Source: Paraburkholderia oxyphila NBRC 105797
GTDB lineage: Bacteria > Pseudomonadota > Gammaproteobacteria > Burkholderiales > Burkholderiaceae
Assembly: GCF_000685075.1 (NCBI RefSeq)
Contig: NZ_BAYD01000035.1
Coordinates: 32,787 to 96,786 of the forward strand
Reading direction: 5' to 3'
DNA length: 64,000 nucleotides
The notes under the pieces were generated by a model that searched no databases, had not been told where the DNA came from, and saw only the letters and a program-made list of their open reading frames with translations. The position numbers were made by a program, and so were the translations under genes. Each line of letters opens with the position of its first letter. The stretch's first letter is position 1. Below are positions 33,711-41,687 of this stretch, piece by piece.

Positions 33711-35624
33711 ATGGCACAAGAAACCATGAGCTTCCAGGCGGAAGTGAAACAGCTTCTGCACCTGATGATCCATTCGCTGTACAGCAACAAGGAAATCTTC
33801 CTGCGCGAGCTGGTCTCGAACGCGTCGGACGCCGCCGACAAGCTGCGCTTCGAGGCGCTCGCGAACAGCGCGCTCTACGAAAACGATCCGAACCTGCGCA
33901 TCCGCGTGGGCTTCGACAAGGCCGCCCGTACGGTCACCATCGACGACAACGGCATCGGCATGAGCCACGACGAAGCCGTGGCCAACCTCGGCACGATCGC
34001 GCGCTCGGGCACCAAGGAATTCTTCGGCAAGCTCTCGGGCGACCAGCAAAAGGATGCGGCGCTCATCGGCCAGTTCGGCGTGGGCTTCTACTCGGGCTTC
34101 ATCGTCGCGGACAAGATCACCGTCGAGACCCGCCGCGCAGGGCTGCCCGCCGCCGAAGGCGTGCGCTGGACGAGCGCGGGCGAGGGCGAATTCTCGGTCG
34201 AGGCGATCGAGCGCCCCCAGCGCGGCACGACCATCACGCTGCACCTGCGCGAAGGCGAAGACGAATTGCTTTCCGCGTGGAAGCTGAAGTCGATCATCCA
34301 GAAGTACTCGGATCACGTCGGCCTGCCCATCGAGATGAAGAAGGAAGAATGGGACGCCGAAAAGAGCGAGATGGTCACGAAGGACGAATTCGAGACCATC
34401 AACCAGGCGAGCGCGCTGTGGACGCGCGCGAAGAACGACATCAGCGACGAGCAGTACCAGCAGTTCTATCAGCACCTCGCGCACGATCACCAGAATCCGC
34501 TCGCGTGGACGCATAACCGCGTCGAGGGCCGCAGCGAATACACGCAACTGCTCTACGTGCCGTCGCATGCGCCGTTCGACATGTGGAACCGCGACCACAA
34601 GAGCGGCCTGAAGCTCTATGTGAAGCGCGTCTTCATCATGGACGACGCCGAGCAGCTACTGCCCAACTACCTGCGCTTCGTGAAGGGCGTGGTCGACTCG
34701 GCGGATCTGCCGCTGAACGTCTCGCGCGAAATCCTGCAGGAAAGCCGCGACGTGAAGGCGATTCGCGACGGCGTGACCAAGCGCGTGCTTTCGATGCTCG
34801 AAGAGATGGCCGCCGCGCAGACCGACGCCGAAGCGAAGGACGAAGACAAGGCGAAGTTCGCGACCTTCTGGACCGAGTTCGGCCAGGTGTTCAAGGAAGG
34901 CGTGGGCGAAGACCACGCGAACAAGGAGCGCATCGCGAAGCTGCTGCGTTTTGCGTCGACGCATCACGACACGGCCGGGCAGACCGTCTCGCTCGCCGAC
35001 TACGTCGCGCGCATGAAGCCCGAGCAGTCGAAGATCTACTACGTGACCGCCGATACCTGGCAGGCCGCGAAGAACAGTCCGCACCTCGAAGTGTTCCGCA
35101 AGAAGGGCGTGGAAGTGCTGCTGCTCACGGACCGCGTGGACGAGTGGATGCTCTCGTTCCTCAATGAATTCGACGGCAAGCCGCTCGCGAGCGTGGCGCG
35201 CGGCGACCTCGATCTCGGCGCGCTCAACGACGAGGAAAAGCAGCAGCAGGAGAAGGTGAGCGAAGAACTCAAGCCGCTCGTGGAGCAAATGAAGGACGCG
35301 CTCAAGGACAAGGCCAAGGACGTGCGTCTGACGTTCCGCCTGACCGATTCGCCGAGCTGCCTCGTGGCCGACGAAGGCGACATGAGCGGCTACCTGCAGC
35401 GCATGCTCAAGGCCGCGGGCCAGCAGGCGCCGCAGATGCAGCCGATCCTCGAAGTCAATCCCGAGCACCCGCTCGTGAAGGCGCTGCGCACGGATAGCGC
35501 GGACTTCGGCGACTGGTGCCATCTGCTGTTCGATCAGGCGCTGCTCGCCGAGGGCGGTGCGCTTGAGGATCCGGCGAGCTTCGTGAAACGGACCAACGCG
35601 CTGTTGCTCGCCCGGGCGGGTTGA
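33711..35624 (+). CDS. htpG: Chaperone HtpG (bacterial Hsp90)
   Basis: 637 residues. GHKL ATPase domain with FLRELVSNASDAADKLR (about 27-43), DNGIGM (about 82-87) and GQFGVGFYS (about 121-129); middle domain with Arg of the catalytic loop; C-terminal dimerisation domain without MEEVD. ATP-driven folding chaperone in the cytosol. Start chosen at 33711 (MAQETMSFQAEVKQLL). Followed by a strong terminator at 35637. Downstream of the MocR gene on the same strand but separated by 96 bases, so probably its own promoter. Confidence 0.97.
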   Translation: MAQETMSFQAEVKQLLHLMIHSLYSNKEIFLRELVSNASDAADKLRFEALANSALYENDPNLRIRVGFDKAARTVTIDDNGIGMSHDEAVANLGTIARSGTKEFFGKLSGDQQKDAALIGQFGVGFYSGFIVADKITVETRRAGLPAAEGVRWTSAGEGEFSVEAIERPQRGTTITLHLREGEDELLSAWKLKSIIQKYSDHVGLPIEMKKEEWDAEKSEMVTKDEFETINQASALWTRAKNDISDEQYQQFYQHLAHDHQNPLAWTHNRVEGRSEYTQLLYVPSHAPFDMWNRDHKSGLKLYVKRVFIMDDAEQLLPNYLRFVKGVVDSADLPLNVSREILQESRDVKAIRDGVTKRVLSMLEEMAAAQTDAEAKDEDKAKFATFWTEFGQVFKEGVGEDHANKERIAKLLRFASTHHDTAGQTVSLADYVARMKPEQSKIYYVTADTWQAAKNSPHLEVFRKKGVEVLLLTDRVDEWMLSFLNEFDGKPLASVARGDLDLGALNDEEKQQQEKVSEELKPLVEQMKDALKDKAKDVRLTFRLTDSPSCLVADEGDMSGYLQRMLKAAGQQAPQMQPILEVNPEHPLVKALRTDSADFGDWCHLLFDQALLAEGGALEDPASFVKRTNALLLARAG

Positions 35625-35636
35625 TGTTCGTACTTG

Positions 35637-35674
35637 AATGCCGCGCGCGTAGCGTACGCGGGCGGCATTTTTCG
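35637..35674 (+). terminator. Rho-independent terminator after htpG
   Basis: AATGCCGC...GCGGCATT with an inner CGCGT/ACGCG pairing, followed by TTTTT. Confidence 0.85.
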
Positions 35675-35713
35675 GAATTTTCTGGTTTTGTGCAGGGGTT
35701 CTGAGCGTTGAGG

Positions 35714-35747
35714 ATGGATGCATTCGCGTACCGCGTAATGCATCCAT
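35714..35747. promoter_or_regulatory. 10-bp perfect inverted repeat overlapping a start codon
   Basis: ATGGATGCAT (35714-35723) and ATGCATCCAT (35738-35747), 14-base spacer. The right arm contains the first two bases of the ATG at 35746. It could sequester the start in mRNA or be an operator. Confidence 0.7.
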
Positions 35748-36525
35748 GGACTGCGCAATGGCCCTGAACACACTCAAACGTCCTTTGAAAAGCCTGCCGT
35801 CCTTCGGCAGCCAGGACAGCCGCACGGCCTCCTGCCTCATTAATATCCGGCAAATGGCTTCGGCCGATGTCAGGTACTGGAATCGCCATGTTCAGCCCTT
35901 GATCAAGGCGCTGTACGACGAGTGGCCGGCATCCGTTCCCGTCGATTGGCTTCATCCTGCCGGAATTGATCTCGGCGCCATTCGGGCCGACGTTGGCTGG
36001 GATTGGGAGCGAATTTTCCTGCTGGCCAAGTGTCACAACTATCTACGGCCGCTTTCAAGTGCGCGCGAGCAGGCTCACGCGTGGTGCCTGGAATTGTCCG
36101 ACACCAACGGCGGAATCCCGATTGGCCTTCTGACAGCCGTGCCTGCCTATGGCTCGCCCGTGCAGGGAGATCGGTCGAAAATGGGGTTTGTCTGGTATCT
36201 CGCGGACGCGCCGGTGGAATTCAATGTCACCATGCGTTTAGACCCGGTCGCGGGCGTCGCCAGGGCGCTTATCGACACCGCCATTCAGATGCGCCTCGAT
36301 CTCGACGACGACGCTGCCGTTTTTCTGCATGCGGATCCTAAAGGCGGACGCAAGCTGATCGAATTTTACGGCAAGCGCTGTGTCATGACGCGTATCCGCA
36401 ATCCGAAGCGGTACATATCGCCTTGCCGGCGCCCCATGCCTGGCGAGTACTTTTATATGGACGACGAGGCGGGTAGACGGTTCTGCGCCACCCACGATGA
36501 TCGGCGCCTGGTTTTGGAGAGTTGA
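35746..36525 (+). CDS. Hypothetical protein, GNAT-like C-terminal half
   Basis: 259 residues (another ATG lies at codon 5). No close family is recognised. The segment GIPIGLLTAVPAYG - GFVWYLADAP - ALIDTAIQMRLDLD - AVFLHADPKGGRKLIEFYGK (about 121-215) has the strand-strand-helix-strand-helix order of GNAT acetyltransferases. A GNAT fold is inference. Composition is less GC-rich than htpG and ubiC. The next gene starts right after its stop. Confidence 0.6.
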   Translation: MDCAMALNTLKRPLKSLPSFGSQDSRTASCLINIRQMASADVRYWNRHVQPLIKALYDEWPASVPVDWLHPAGIDLGAIRADVGWDWERIFLLAKCHNYLRPLSSAREQAHAWCLELSDTNGGIPIGLLTAVPAYGSPVQGDRSKMGFVWYLADAPVEFNVTMRLDPVAGVARALIDTAIQMRLDLDDDAAVFLHADPKGGRKLIEFYGKRCVMTRIRNPKRYISPCRRPMPGEYFYMDDEAGRRFCATHDDRRLVLES

Positions 36526-37431
36526 ATGACTGGCAACGAACGCGACCGAGGAGTCGAGCGACACGATTTCGCAGCACCGCAGTTTTCCGTCGAGGAAACG
36601 CGAACGTTGTTCGCATTTCTCGGCGTCGACGGCGGCTTGTGCGATGAAGCCAGCCGCTCGCTCGCCATGGAGCGTCTTGCCGCGTTGCTGGAAGACGAAA
36701 CGCAGACCGGGCGTCTTGTTTGCGCGCTGAGATCAGCGGGGCCGTCGTTCGACGAGAGCGAGGCGCGTAACGACAACTTCAAGCCGCTGCAATGGTTTCA
36801 CGCGTATCGCCCCTCTGATCGCGAACTGCTCGATAACCCACCCACAGTCGGGAGGGCGATGGGTGCGCAGGATACGCAATCGCGTCTCAAGGGCATGCTC
36901 GAAGGTTCTGGCGGTGCGTATCTCGAAAGGCGGCTCCAACCGACGAGTGGCGGTATGGTGCAAGCGCACTCGCCCCGCACGCTCATTGAGGAAAGCGGCC
37001 TTCTCTCGTGCCCAGACGACGCACGCGAAGCGCGCATTCCGGATGTCCTGCTCCGCTGGCAAAAATTCGCCCTGGAGGTCGATCACGTCCTGAGAGCGCA
37101 TCAAAGTCTCTGGGGGCGTCTTTCAGCATTCTTTCATCGTTCGAATTTGACCAGCCGATGGGAGCAGACCGAACCCAACTGGCTCGATCTCTATTTGCAG
37201 GAGGGGCGGCGGCGCTGGCTTCTGCAGATTCATTTCGGCGACGATAGTCACGTCGTGGTAATGATCGTTTCAGGGAGGCCAGGCAAGCCGCTGCAGGTTC
37301 CGGCCAACGATCCTCGCGAATTTTCGATGCGCTTGATCGATGCGTTCGATGGCGACGTCAACCCGGCGCGCTTTGCGCTCACGTCCGTCGAGCAAGCCAT
37401 TGAAGCGTCGACCCGAGCCTCGCTCCATTAG
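36526..37431 (+). CDS. Hypothetical protein coupled to the preceding gene
   Basis: 301 residues with no motif I recognise. It starts TGA-ATG adjacent to the previous stop, so translation is probably coupled. The N-terminal part is acidic and helical; the C-terminal part (about 215-290) contains alternating strands (WLLQIHFGDDSHVVVMIVSG). No membrane segment or signal peptide. Function unknown. Confidence 0.6.
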   Translation: MTGNERDRGVERHDFAAPQFSVEETRTLFAFLGVDGGLCDEASRSLAMERLAALLEDETQTGRLVCALRSAGPSFDESEARNDNFKPLQWFHAYRPSDRELLDNPPTVGRAMGAQDTQSRLKGMLEGSGGAYLERRLQPTSGGMVQAHSPRTLIEESGLLSCPDDAREARIPDVLLRWQKFALEVDHVLRAHQSLWGRLSAFFHRSNLTSRWEQTEPNWLDLYLQEGRRRWLLQIHFGDDSHVVVMIVSGRPGKPLQVPANDPREFSMRLIDAFDGDVNPARFALTSVEQAIEASTRASLH

Positions 37432-37546
37432 CGTGTTGCTGGTAGACGCTGGGGGACTCGCGCCATGGAACAGCGCTGAGTTCGCCGGCTGAGCGTACCC
37501 GGAACGCGAGCGGCGAGTCTCCCGGCACGTCGGCCTATGCGCGGCC

Positions 37547-37552
37547 TATAAT
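37547..37552 (+). promoter_or_regulatory. Perfect -10 hexamer TATAAT over the start of ubiC
   Basis: TATAAT at 37547-37552; transcription would begin near 37559-37560, right at the ATGCCC codon. The -35 position is weak. Confidence 0.5.
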
Positions 37553-37559
37553 GCGCGCC

Positions 37560-38216
37560 ATGCCCATCCGATTCGATGCCGCCGACGCGCACTGGCGCGC
37601 CGCGCCCCTCGCGGCCTTCAGCGCCGATCAGAAAGACTGGCTCACGCGCGGCGGTTCGCTTACCGCGCATCTGCGCGCGCTCGGCCACGTCGTGGTGCGC
37701 GTGACGCGCGAAGCCGTCGACATGCCCTGGCCCGACGAATGCGCCGCACTCGGCCTCGCGCCGCGCGAACGGGCGTGGTTGCGCGAGATCGTGCTCGAAG
37801 TCGACGGCGTGCCATTCGTGGCCGCGCACAGCGTGACGCCGCTCGTGGCGAGCCACGGTATCTGGCAGGCCATGCGCCGCCTGCGCACGCGTCCGCTTGC
37901 GGAGTTGCTCTACACCGACAGCGGCGTCGCGCGCTCGGCGCTCGTGAGCCGGCGCGTGAGCGCGCGGCATCCGCTGCATGCGCTTGCCGCGCTCGAAACG
38001 CACGGGCACGTGCCGCATGGGTTCGTCGCGCGACGTTCCGTGTTCGAGCGCCACGGCGCGCCGCTGCTCGTGACCGAATGCATGCTGCCTGCGTTATGGG
38101 CGCGCCTCGCGCGCGATGCGCAGCCGGCGTTGCCCGCGCATTCGGCGCGCGAGCGCGGGCCGCTCGGCCATACTGCCTCGCGGGCCTCACATTCGTCGCA
38201 TCAGGCGGTGCGATGA
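37560..38216 (+). CDS. ubiC: Chorismate--pyruvate lyase
   Basis: 218 residues. UbiC converts chorismate to 4-hydroxybenzoate and pyruvate, the first committed step to ubiquinone. Segments RGGSLTAHLRALG (near 31-43), LAPRERAWLREIVLEVDGVPFVAAHSVTP (about 64-92) and GHVPHGFVARRSVFER (about 147-162) fit the family. ATG 37560 is chosen because the -10 hexamer overlaps the earlier ATG 37551. C-terminal Ser/Ala/His-rich tail. Overlaps the next gene by ATGA. Confidence 0.92.
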   Translation: MPIRFDAADAHWRAAPLAAFSADQKDWLTRGGSLTAHLRALGHVVVRVTREAVDMPWPDECAALGLAPRERAWLREIVLEVDGVPFVAAHSVTPLVASHGIWQAMRRLRTRPLAELLYTDSGVARSALVSRRVSARHPLHALAALETHGHVPHGFVARRSVFERHGAPLLVTECMLPALWARLARDAQPALPAHSARERGPLGHTASRASHSSHQAVR

Positions 38217-38749
38217 GCGTCGTCGTCCCAGCCAGCGAGCCCTCGCCGATGAGTCTCAAGCGTTGCTTCGCACCCGTCGTCGACGCGCATACGCACGTGC
38301 TGATTCTCGGCAGCTTGCCGGGCGAGGCGTCGCTCGCGCATCAGCAGTACTACGCGCATAAGCAGAACCGGTTTTGGCATCTGGTGGGCGAGGTGATCGG
38401 CGAGGATCTTCCCGCGATGGGGTACGACGCGCGGCTGCAAACGTTGCTCGAGCATCGCATCGGGTTGTGGGACGTCGTGGCGGAGGCCCAACGGATCGGC
38501 AGCCTGGACAGCCGCATTCGCAACCATGCGAGTAACGACCTGGTTGCGCTTGTCGAAACGTTGCCGAAGCTGGTCGCTATCGCGTTCAATGGTGGAACGG
38601 CGGAAAAGATTGGGGTGCGGGTGCTGGGGGAGAGGGGCGATCGCTATCGGCTCATCCGATTGCCGTCGAGCAGTCCGGCCTACGCGGCGGTTTCCTATCA
38701 GGAGAAGTTGGTCGACTGGCATCGACTGCGAGAGTATTTGGCGGAATGA
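38213..38749 (+). CDS. Hypoxanthine-DNA-glycosylase-like uracil-DNA-glycosylase superfamily protein
   Basis: 178 residues. N-terminal LILGSLPGEAS and HKQNRFWHLVGEVIG (near 41-60), GLWDVV (about 88), and the C-terminal LPSSSPAYA (150-158) are the motifs of family 6 hypoxanthine/uracil-DNA glycosylases. It removes deaminated bases from DNA. It overlaps ubiC by four bases (ATGA) and is likely cotranscribed. Confidence 0.9.
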   Translation: MSVVVPASEPSPMSLKRCFAPVVDAHTHVLILGSLPGEASLAHQQYYAHKQNRFWHLVGEVIGEDLPAMGYDARLQTLLEHRIGLWDVVAEAQRIGSLDSRIRNHASNDLVALVETLPKLVAIAFNGGTAEKIGVRVLGERGDRYRLIRLPSSSPAYAAVSYQEKLVDWHRLREYLAE

Positions 38750-38801
38750 CTCGACGCTCTGTCCTTCGCTTCGTTGCGCGAGTACGCACCGCGAAGCAGT
38801 A

Positions 38802-39236
38802 TCAGGATGACGGCAGCAGGTGCTCGAGCTGAGATACGGTACCAATGAGTTCAGCAGTGAGCCGAACGAGCTCGGCGGTCAGACTCGCTGGAAGATCTAT
38901 GTTGCCCTCGTATTCGGCCGCATTGCGCCTTCGATGACAGGTATCCAGTACGCGCCATTTCCCGGTTGGCCAACCGATCGTGTGCTCGAGGCACTGAAAG
39001 ACCAGGTACCTGTCGTCGCTCCGGTATCCGTGAGCCCGTAATGCGGCGCGTGATGCGGCGTGAGCCGCATCGTAGGCGAGAATGAACTGGCTCTCGGTTG
39101 CCATCCCGCTACTGCTTGCGACGGTGTCGAGCAAGGTTCGAGCGAGGCCAGGTAACTGTTCGAATTCGCCTCGGTTCGGCGGAAAAGGTTTTAGTTTTCC
39201 GATGCGTACGAGGTTATCCAAGGTGGTCAACGTCAT
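38802..39236 (-). CDS. HEPN-like protein paired with an MNT gene
   Basis: 144 residues, all helical. The segment CLEHTIGWPTGKWRVLDTC (82-100) and HRRRNAAEYEGN (101-112) has the R-N-x(2)-EY pattern of minimal HEPN families. It overlaps the 3' end of the upstream nucleotidyltransferase gene by 23 bases, so the two are cotranscribed and form a toxin-antitoxin-like pair. Which member is toxic is not evident. Confidence 0.75.
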   Translation of the reverse strand: MTLTTLDNLVRIGKLKPFPPNRGEFEQLPGLARTLLDTVASSSGMATESQFILAYDAAHAASRAALRAHGYRSDDRYLVFQCLEHTIGWPTGKWRVLDTCHRRRNAAEYEGNIDLPASLTAELVRLTAELIGTVSQLEHLLPSS

Positions 39237-39807
39237 CCTCGGTTCCTGTTACCATCAGCTTCGCTTGGCGCAGCACTTCCGTGAGGAAGGGGTGGCCCTT
39301 GCGCTTGCGTTCGAGAAACTCTTCGGGAGTGTACTGGGTAATCTGGACTGTGCGGCCTAGCTGTCTTTCGGCTGACTCGAGCGCAGCCATGATCTGTACA
39401 TAGGCGAGCGTTTCGCTGACCAACATCACGTCGACATCGCTGTCGGAGTGGTCGCTGCCTTGGGCGACTGAGCCGTACACAAAGGCGAATTTTATTTCTG
39501 AAGCAAGCGGGGACAGCGCTTCGCGGAGTACCTCCACGACCCCGAAGGTTTTGAGGACGATGAGACGCAACTCGCTGAAGATGGGGCTGCCTGCGAAGGC
39601 CCGAACCTGCTTGAGGTTGGCGATGCGTCGTGTTTCGATGAGCCCACCTCTTTCGAGGCGACTCAGTTCGCGTTGGACGCTGGCACTGCCCAGACTCGTC
39701 AGCCGGATCAATTCCTTGACGTGAAACCACTGCTCGGGCCGTCCAAACAGGCAAGCCAAAATGGGTTGCTGCGCATTGGAGAAAAGGGCGTCGCCGAGTT
39801 TTGTCAT
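39214..39807 (-). CDS. HTH plus MNT nucleotidyltransferase protein
   Basis: 197 residues. A winged HTH (about 25-66: WFHVKELIRLTSLGSASVQR then ELSRLERGGLI) is followed by a minimal nucleotidyltransferase domain with YGSVAQGSDHSDSDVDVML (111-129; Gly112, Ser113, Asp124, Asp126). MNT proteins of this type can AMPylate partner HEPN toxins. The HTH suggests autoregulation through the repeated operator upstream. The start at 39807 has no SD; a TAGTAT -10 lies seven bases before ATG, so the message may be leaderless. Confidence 0.85.
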   Translation of the reverse strand: MTKLGDALFSNAQQPILACLFGRPEQWFHVKELIRLTSLGSASVQRELSRLERGGLIETRRIANLKQVRAFAGSPIFSELRLIVLKTFGVVEVLREALSPLASEIKFAFVYGSVAQGSDHSDSDVDVMLVSETLAYVQIMAALESAERQLGRTVQITQYTPEEFLERKRKGHPFLTEVLRQAKLMVTGTEDDVDHLG

Positions 39808-39817
39808 GAAATGGATA

Positions 39818-39867
39818 CTAGCACAATCGAGCTAATATCTAGCACGATCGAGCCAGATTTTAGCTCG
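39818..39867. promoter_or_regulatory. Repeated operator of the HTH-MNT/HEPN module
   Basis: CTAGCACAATCGAGC (39818-39832) and CTAGCACGATCGAGC (39839-39853), period 21 bases (two helical turns), plus inverted TAGCTCG (39861-39867). They overlap the presumed promoter immediately before the HTH-MNT start. Confidence 0.7.
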
Positions 39868-39948
39868 TTGATGAGCCACGCTGCAGATGTAGTCCGCAGC
39901 GATATCGCCGGGCAATGCGCGCAGGGGCATTCTCAGGCGCACGAGCAG

Positions 39949-39993
39949 CGCTTTCTCATCCTCCGTATGCCCTCCAGTAGTCCTGCCTATGCA
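39949..39993 (+). pseudogene. Fragment resembling the C-terminal motif of the glycosylase gene
   Basis: Codons 39949-39993 read RFLILRMPSSSPAYA; the intact gene reads YRLIRLPSSSPAYA at 38645-38686. Nucleotide identity is moderate, so it is a diverged copy, not a recent duplication. No start or continuation is credible. Confidence 0.45.
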
Positions 39994-40164
39994 CCGACGA
40001 CCTTCACCACCGCGCCTTGCCGCCCAAATCCTGCCCGATGCGCCACGAATGCTATGCTCTCGGTCGCCCGCGCATTTGCGTCTGAATTCGCAAGCGATTT
40101 TGCACCGCGAAAACGCATCGGATTTCGCATCTGCATCTGCTCCCTACAAGCAAGACATCTTTAC

Positions 40165-41100
40165 ATGACGAATCTCATCAAGCGCGCTTCGGCCGAAGCG
40201 CGTGCATTCAGCAAGACCCGCAGCAAGACCGCCAACGCAGCGAAGACCCGCAAGGCCGCCTCGGAGCAGGCCGACGCCGGGCTCGACAACGCCCCGGTCA
40301 TCGAAGCGCCGCGCAAGCCGCGCTTTGCGCCCGTGACGTTCTCGGAAGAGGGCGGCGTGCGCTATCTGCACTTCGGCACCGAGTGGGTCCAGGGCGCGAT
40401 GCGTCTCTCGAAGCCGCAGCACATCGAGCTCGAATACGCCCAGCAGATGATGGCCTGGCTGCTGTTCCTCGCCACGCCCGCACGCATCGTGCAACTGGGT
40501 CTGGGCGCCGCTTCGCTGACCAAGTTCGCGCATCGCTATCTGCGTCCCGCGAAGGTCGAGGCGATCGAGCTGAACCCGGCCGTCGTGGTGGCCGCGCGCA
40601 CGATGTTCGAGATGCCGCAAGACGACGCGCGCCTCGCCGTGCGTGAACTCGACGCGTGGGACTTCGTGCACGACCGCGCGAACCACGGCACGATCGGCGC
40701 GCTGCAGATCGATATCTACGACGCGACCGCGCGCGGTCCGGTGCTCGACAGCGTGGCGTTCTATCGCGCGGCGCGCGCGTGCCTCGCCGATGCGGGCGTC
40801 GCCACCATCAACCTGTTCGGCGACCACCCGAGCTACGTGCGCAACATGAAGCGCCTGAAGGAAGCGTTCGACGGCCGTGTGATCGCGCTGCCCGAGGTGC
40901 ACGATGGCAACCGCATCGCGCTGGCGTTCTCGGGCCCGGCGCTCGAGGTGAGCTGGGCGGCGCTCGACAAGCGCGCGCGCCTGCTGGAAAGCAAGCTCGG
41001 CTTGCCGGCGCACCAGTGGGTGAAGTCGCTGCGCGAGGCCGACGCCGAACACAGCAAGAGCGGCAAGAACGGCAAGAACGGCGAAACGTTCGCGATCTGA
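40165..41100 (+). CDS. Spermidine synthase-like SAM-dependent protein
   Basis: 311 residues. A Lys/Ala-rich N-terminus (1-45) precedes a SpeE-like Rossmann domain: RIVQLGLGAASLTKF (about 109-123), VEAIELNPAVV (about 132-142), DAWDFV and GALQIDIYD (about 185). It has a HIELEY in place of classic SpeE active-site blocks, and the C-terminus ends in a KNGKNGE repeat. Probably a methyltransferase-fold enzyme, not necessarily a true polyamine aminopropyltransferase. Confidence 0.85.
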   Translation: MTNLIKRASAEARAFSKTRSKTANAAKTRKAASEQADAGLDNAPVIEAPRKPRFAPVTFSEEGGVRYLHFGTEWVQGAMRLSKPQHIELEYAQQMMAWLLFLATPARIVQLGLGAASLTKFAHRYLRPAKVEAIELNPAVVVAARTMFEMPQDDARLAVRELDAWDFVHDRANHGTIGALQIDIYDATARGPVLDSVAFYRAARACLADAGVATINLFGDHPSYVRNMKRLKEAFDGRVIALPEVHDGNRIALAFSGPALEVSWAALDKRARLLESKLGLPAHQWVKSLREADAEHSKSGKNGKNGETFAI

Positions 41101-41444
41101 CGCCAGCGCCGCAAGGCGTTGCATCGATCGGCGCGCCGGCGGATGCCGGGTGCGCGAGTAAAGGAAAGACCGGCCCCAGCTTCGATGGCGCCGGTCTTTT
41201 TTCGGCTTGCATAACAAGCTTTCTAATTGCTGACAATTTCAAATCAAACGCAGTGCCAGTTGTACCTTGACAACGTGGTCTAAATTGGGGTCCGCCCTTC
41301 TTGACCCGCCGCCGTGGCCTCGCTACTCTTTTCTGCGCTTTCGGGGACCTTGCGAGGCACGATCTCGCTGGCCAGGGACCGCCTCATATCGGGCGGTGGA
41401 CCGCATCAAAATCCCCATAACTACATAAGTAACGAGGAGACGTC
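41101..41444. other. Intergenic region before the DUF3311/SSS operon
   Basis: Contains the terminator at 41165 and a perfect TTGACA at 41267-41272 with no matching -10; an activator-dependent promoter is possible. Confidence 0.45.
41165..41202 (+). terminator. Rho-independent terminator
   Basis: AAAGACCGG...CCGGTCTTT stem (41165-41173 / 41191-41199) followed by TTT. Confidence 0.85.
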
Positions 41445-41687
41445 ATGGCTCACGACGCCGACACCGGGAAAGCCAGCAAGCACTGGCTTTGGTTGTTGCT
41501 CTTGCCCTGGATCGCGATGATCTGGGTGCCGTCGTACAACAAGGTCGAGCCCACGCTGTGGGACTTCCCGTATTTCTACTGGTATCAGTTGCTCTGGGTG
41601 CTGATCAGTGCCGTCATCACCGCGCTCGTCTACTTCAAGACCAAGGACGGTTCGAAGGGCGCCGGCAAGGCAGGGGGCGCGCAATGA
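41445..41687 (+). CDS. DUF3311 small membrane protein
   Basis: 80 residues, two membrane helices (HWLWLLLLPWIAMIWVP and FYWYQLLWVLISAVITALVYF). Such proteins accompany SSS symporters as accessory subunits. GAGGAG lies seven bases before the ATG, and the stop overlaps the next start (ATGA), so the two are translationally coupled. Confidence 0.9.
   Translation: MAHDADTGKASKHWLWLLLLPWIAMIWVPSYNKVEPTLWDFPYFYWYQLLWVLISAVITALVYFKTKDGSKGAGKAGGAQ

Larger units (their letters stand above)
39808..40164. other. Intergenic region with operator repeats and glycosylase fragment
   Basis: Holds direct repeats CTAGCACRATCGAGC, a possible gene fragment of a glycosylase at 39940-40000, and the upstream region of the spermidine-synthase-like gene, with TATGCT near 40053 as a weak -10. 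Confidence 0.55.
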
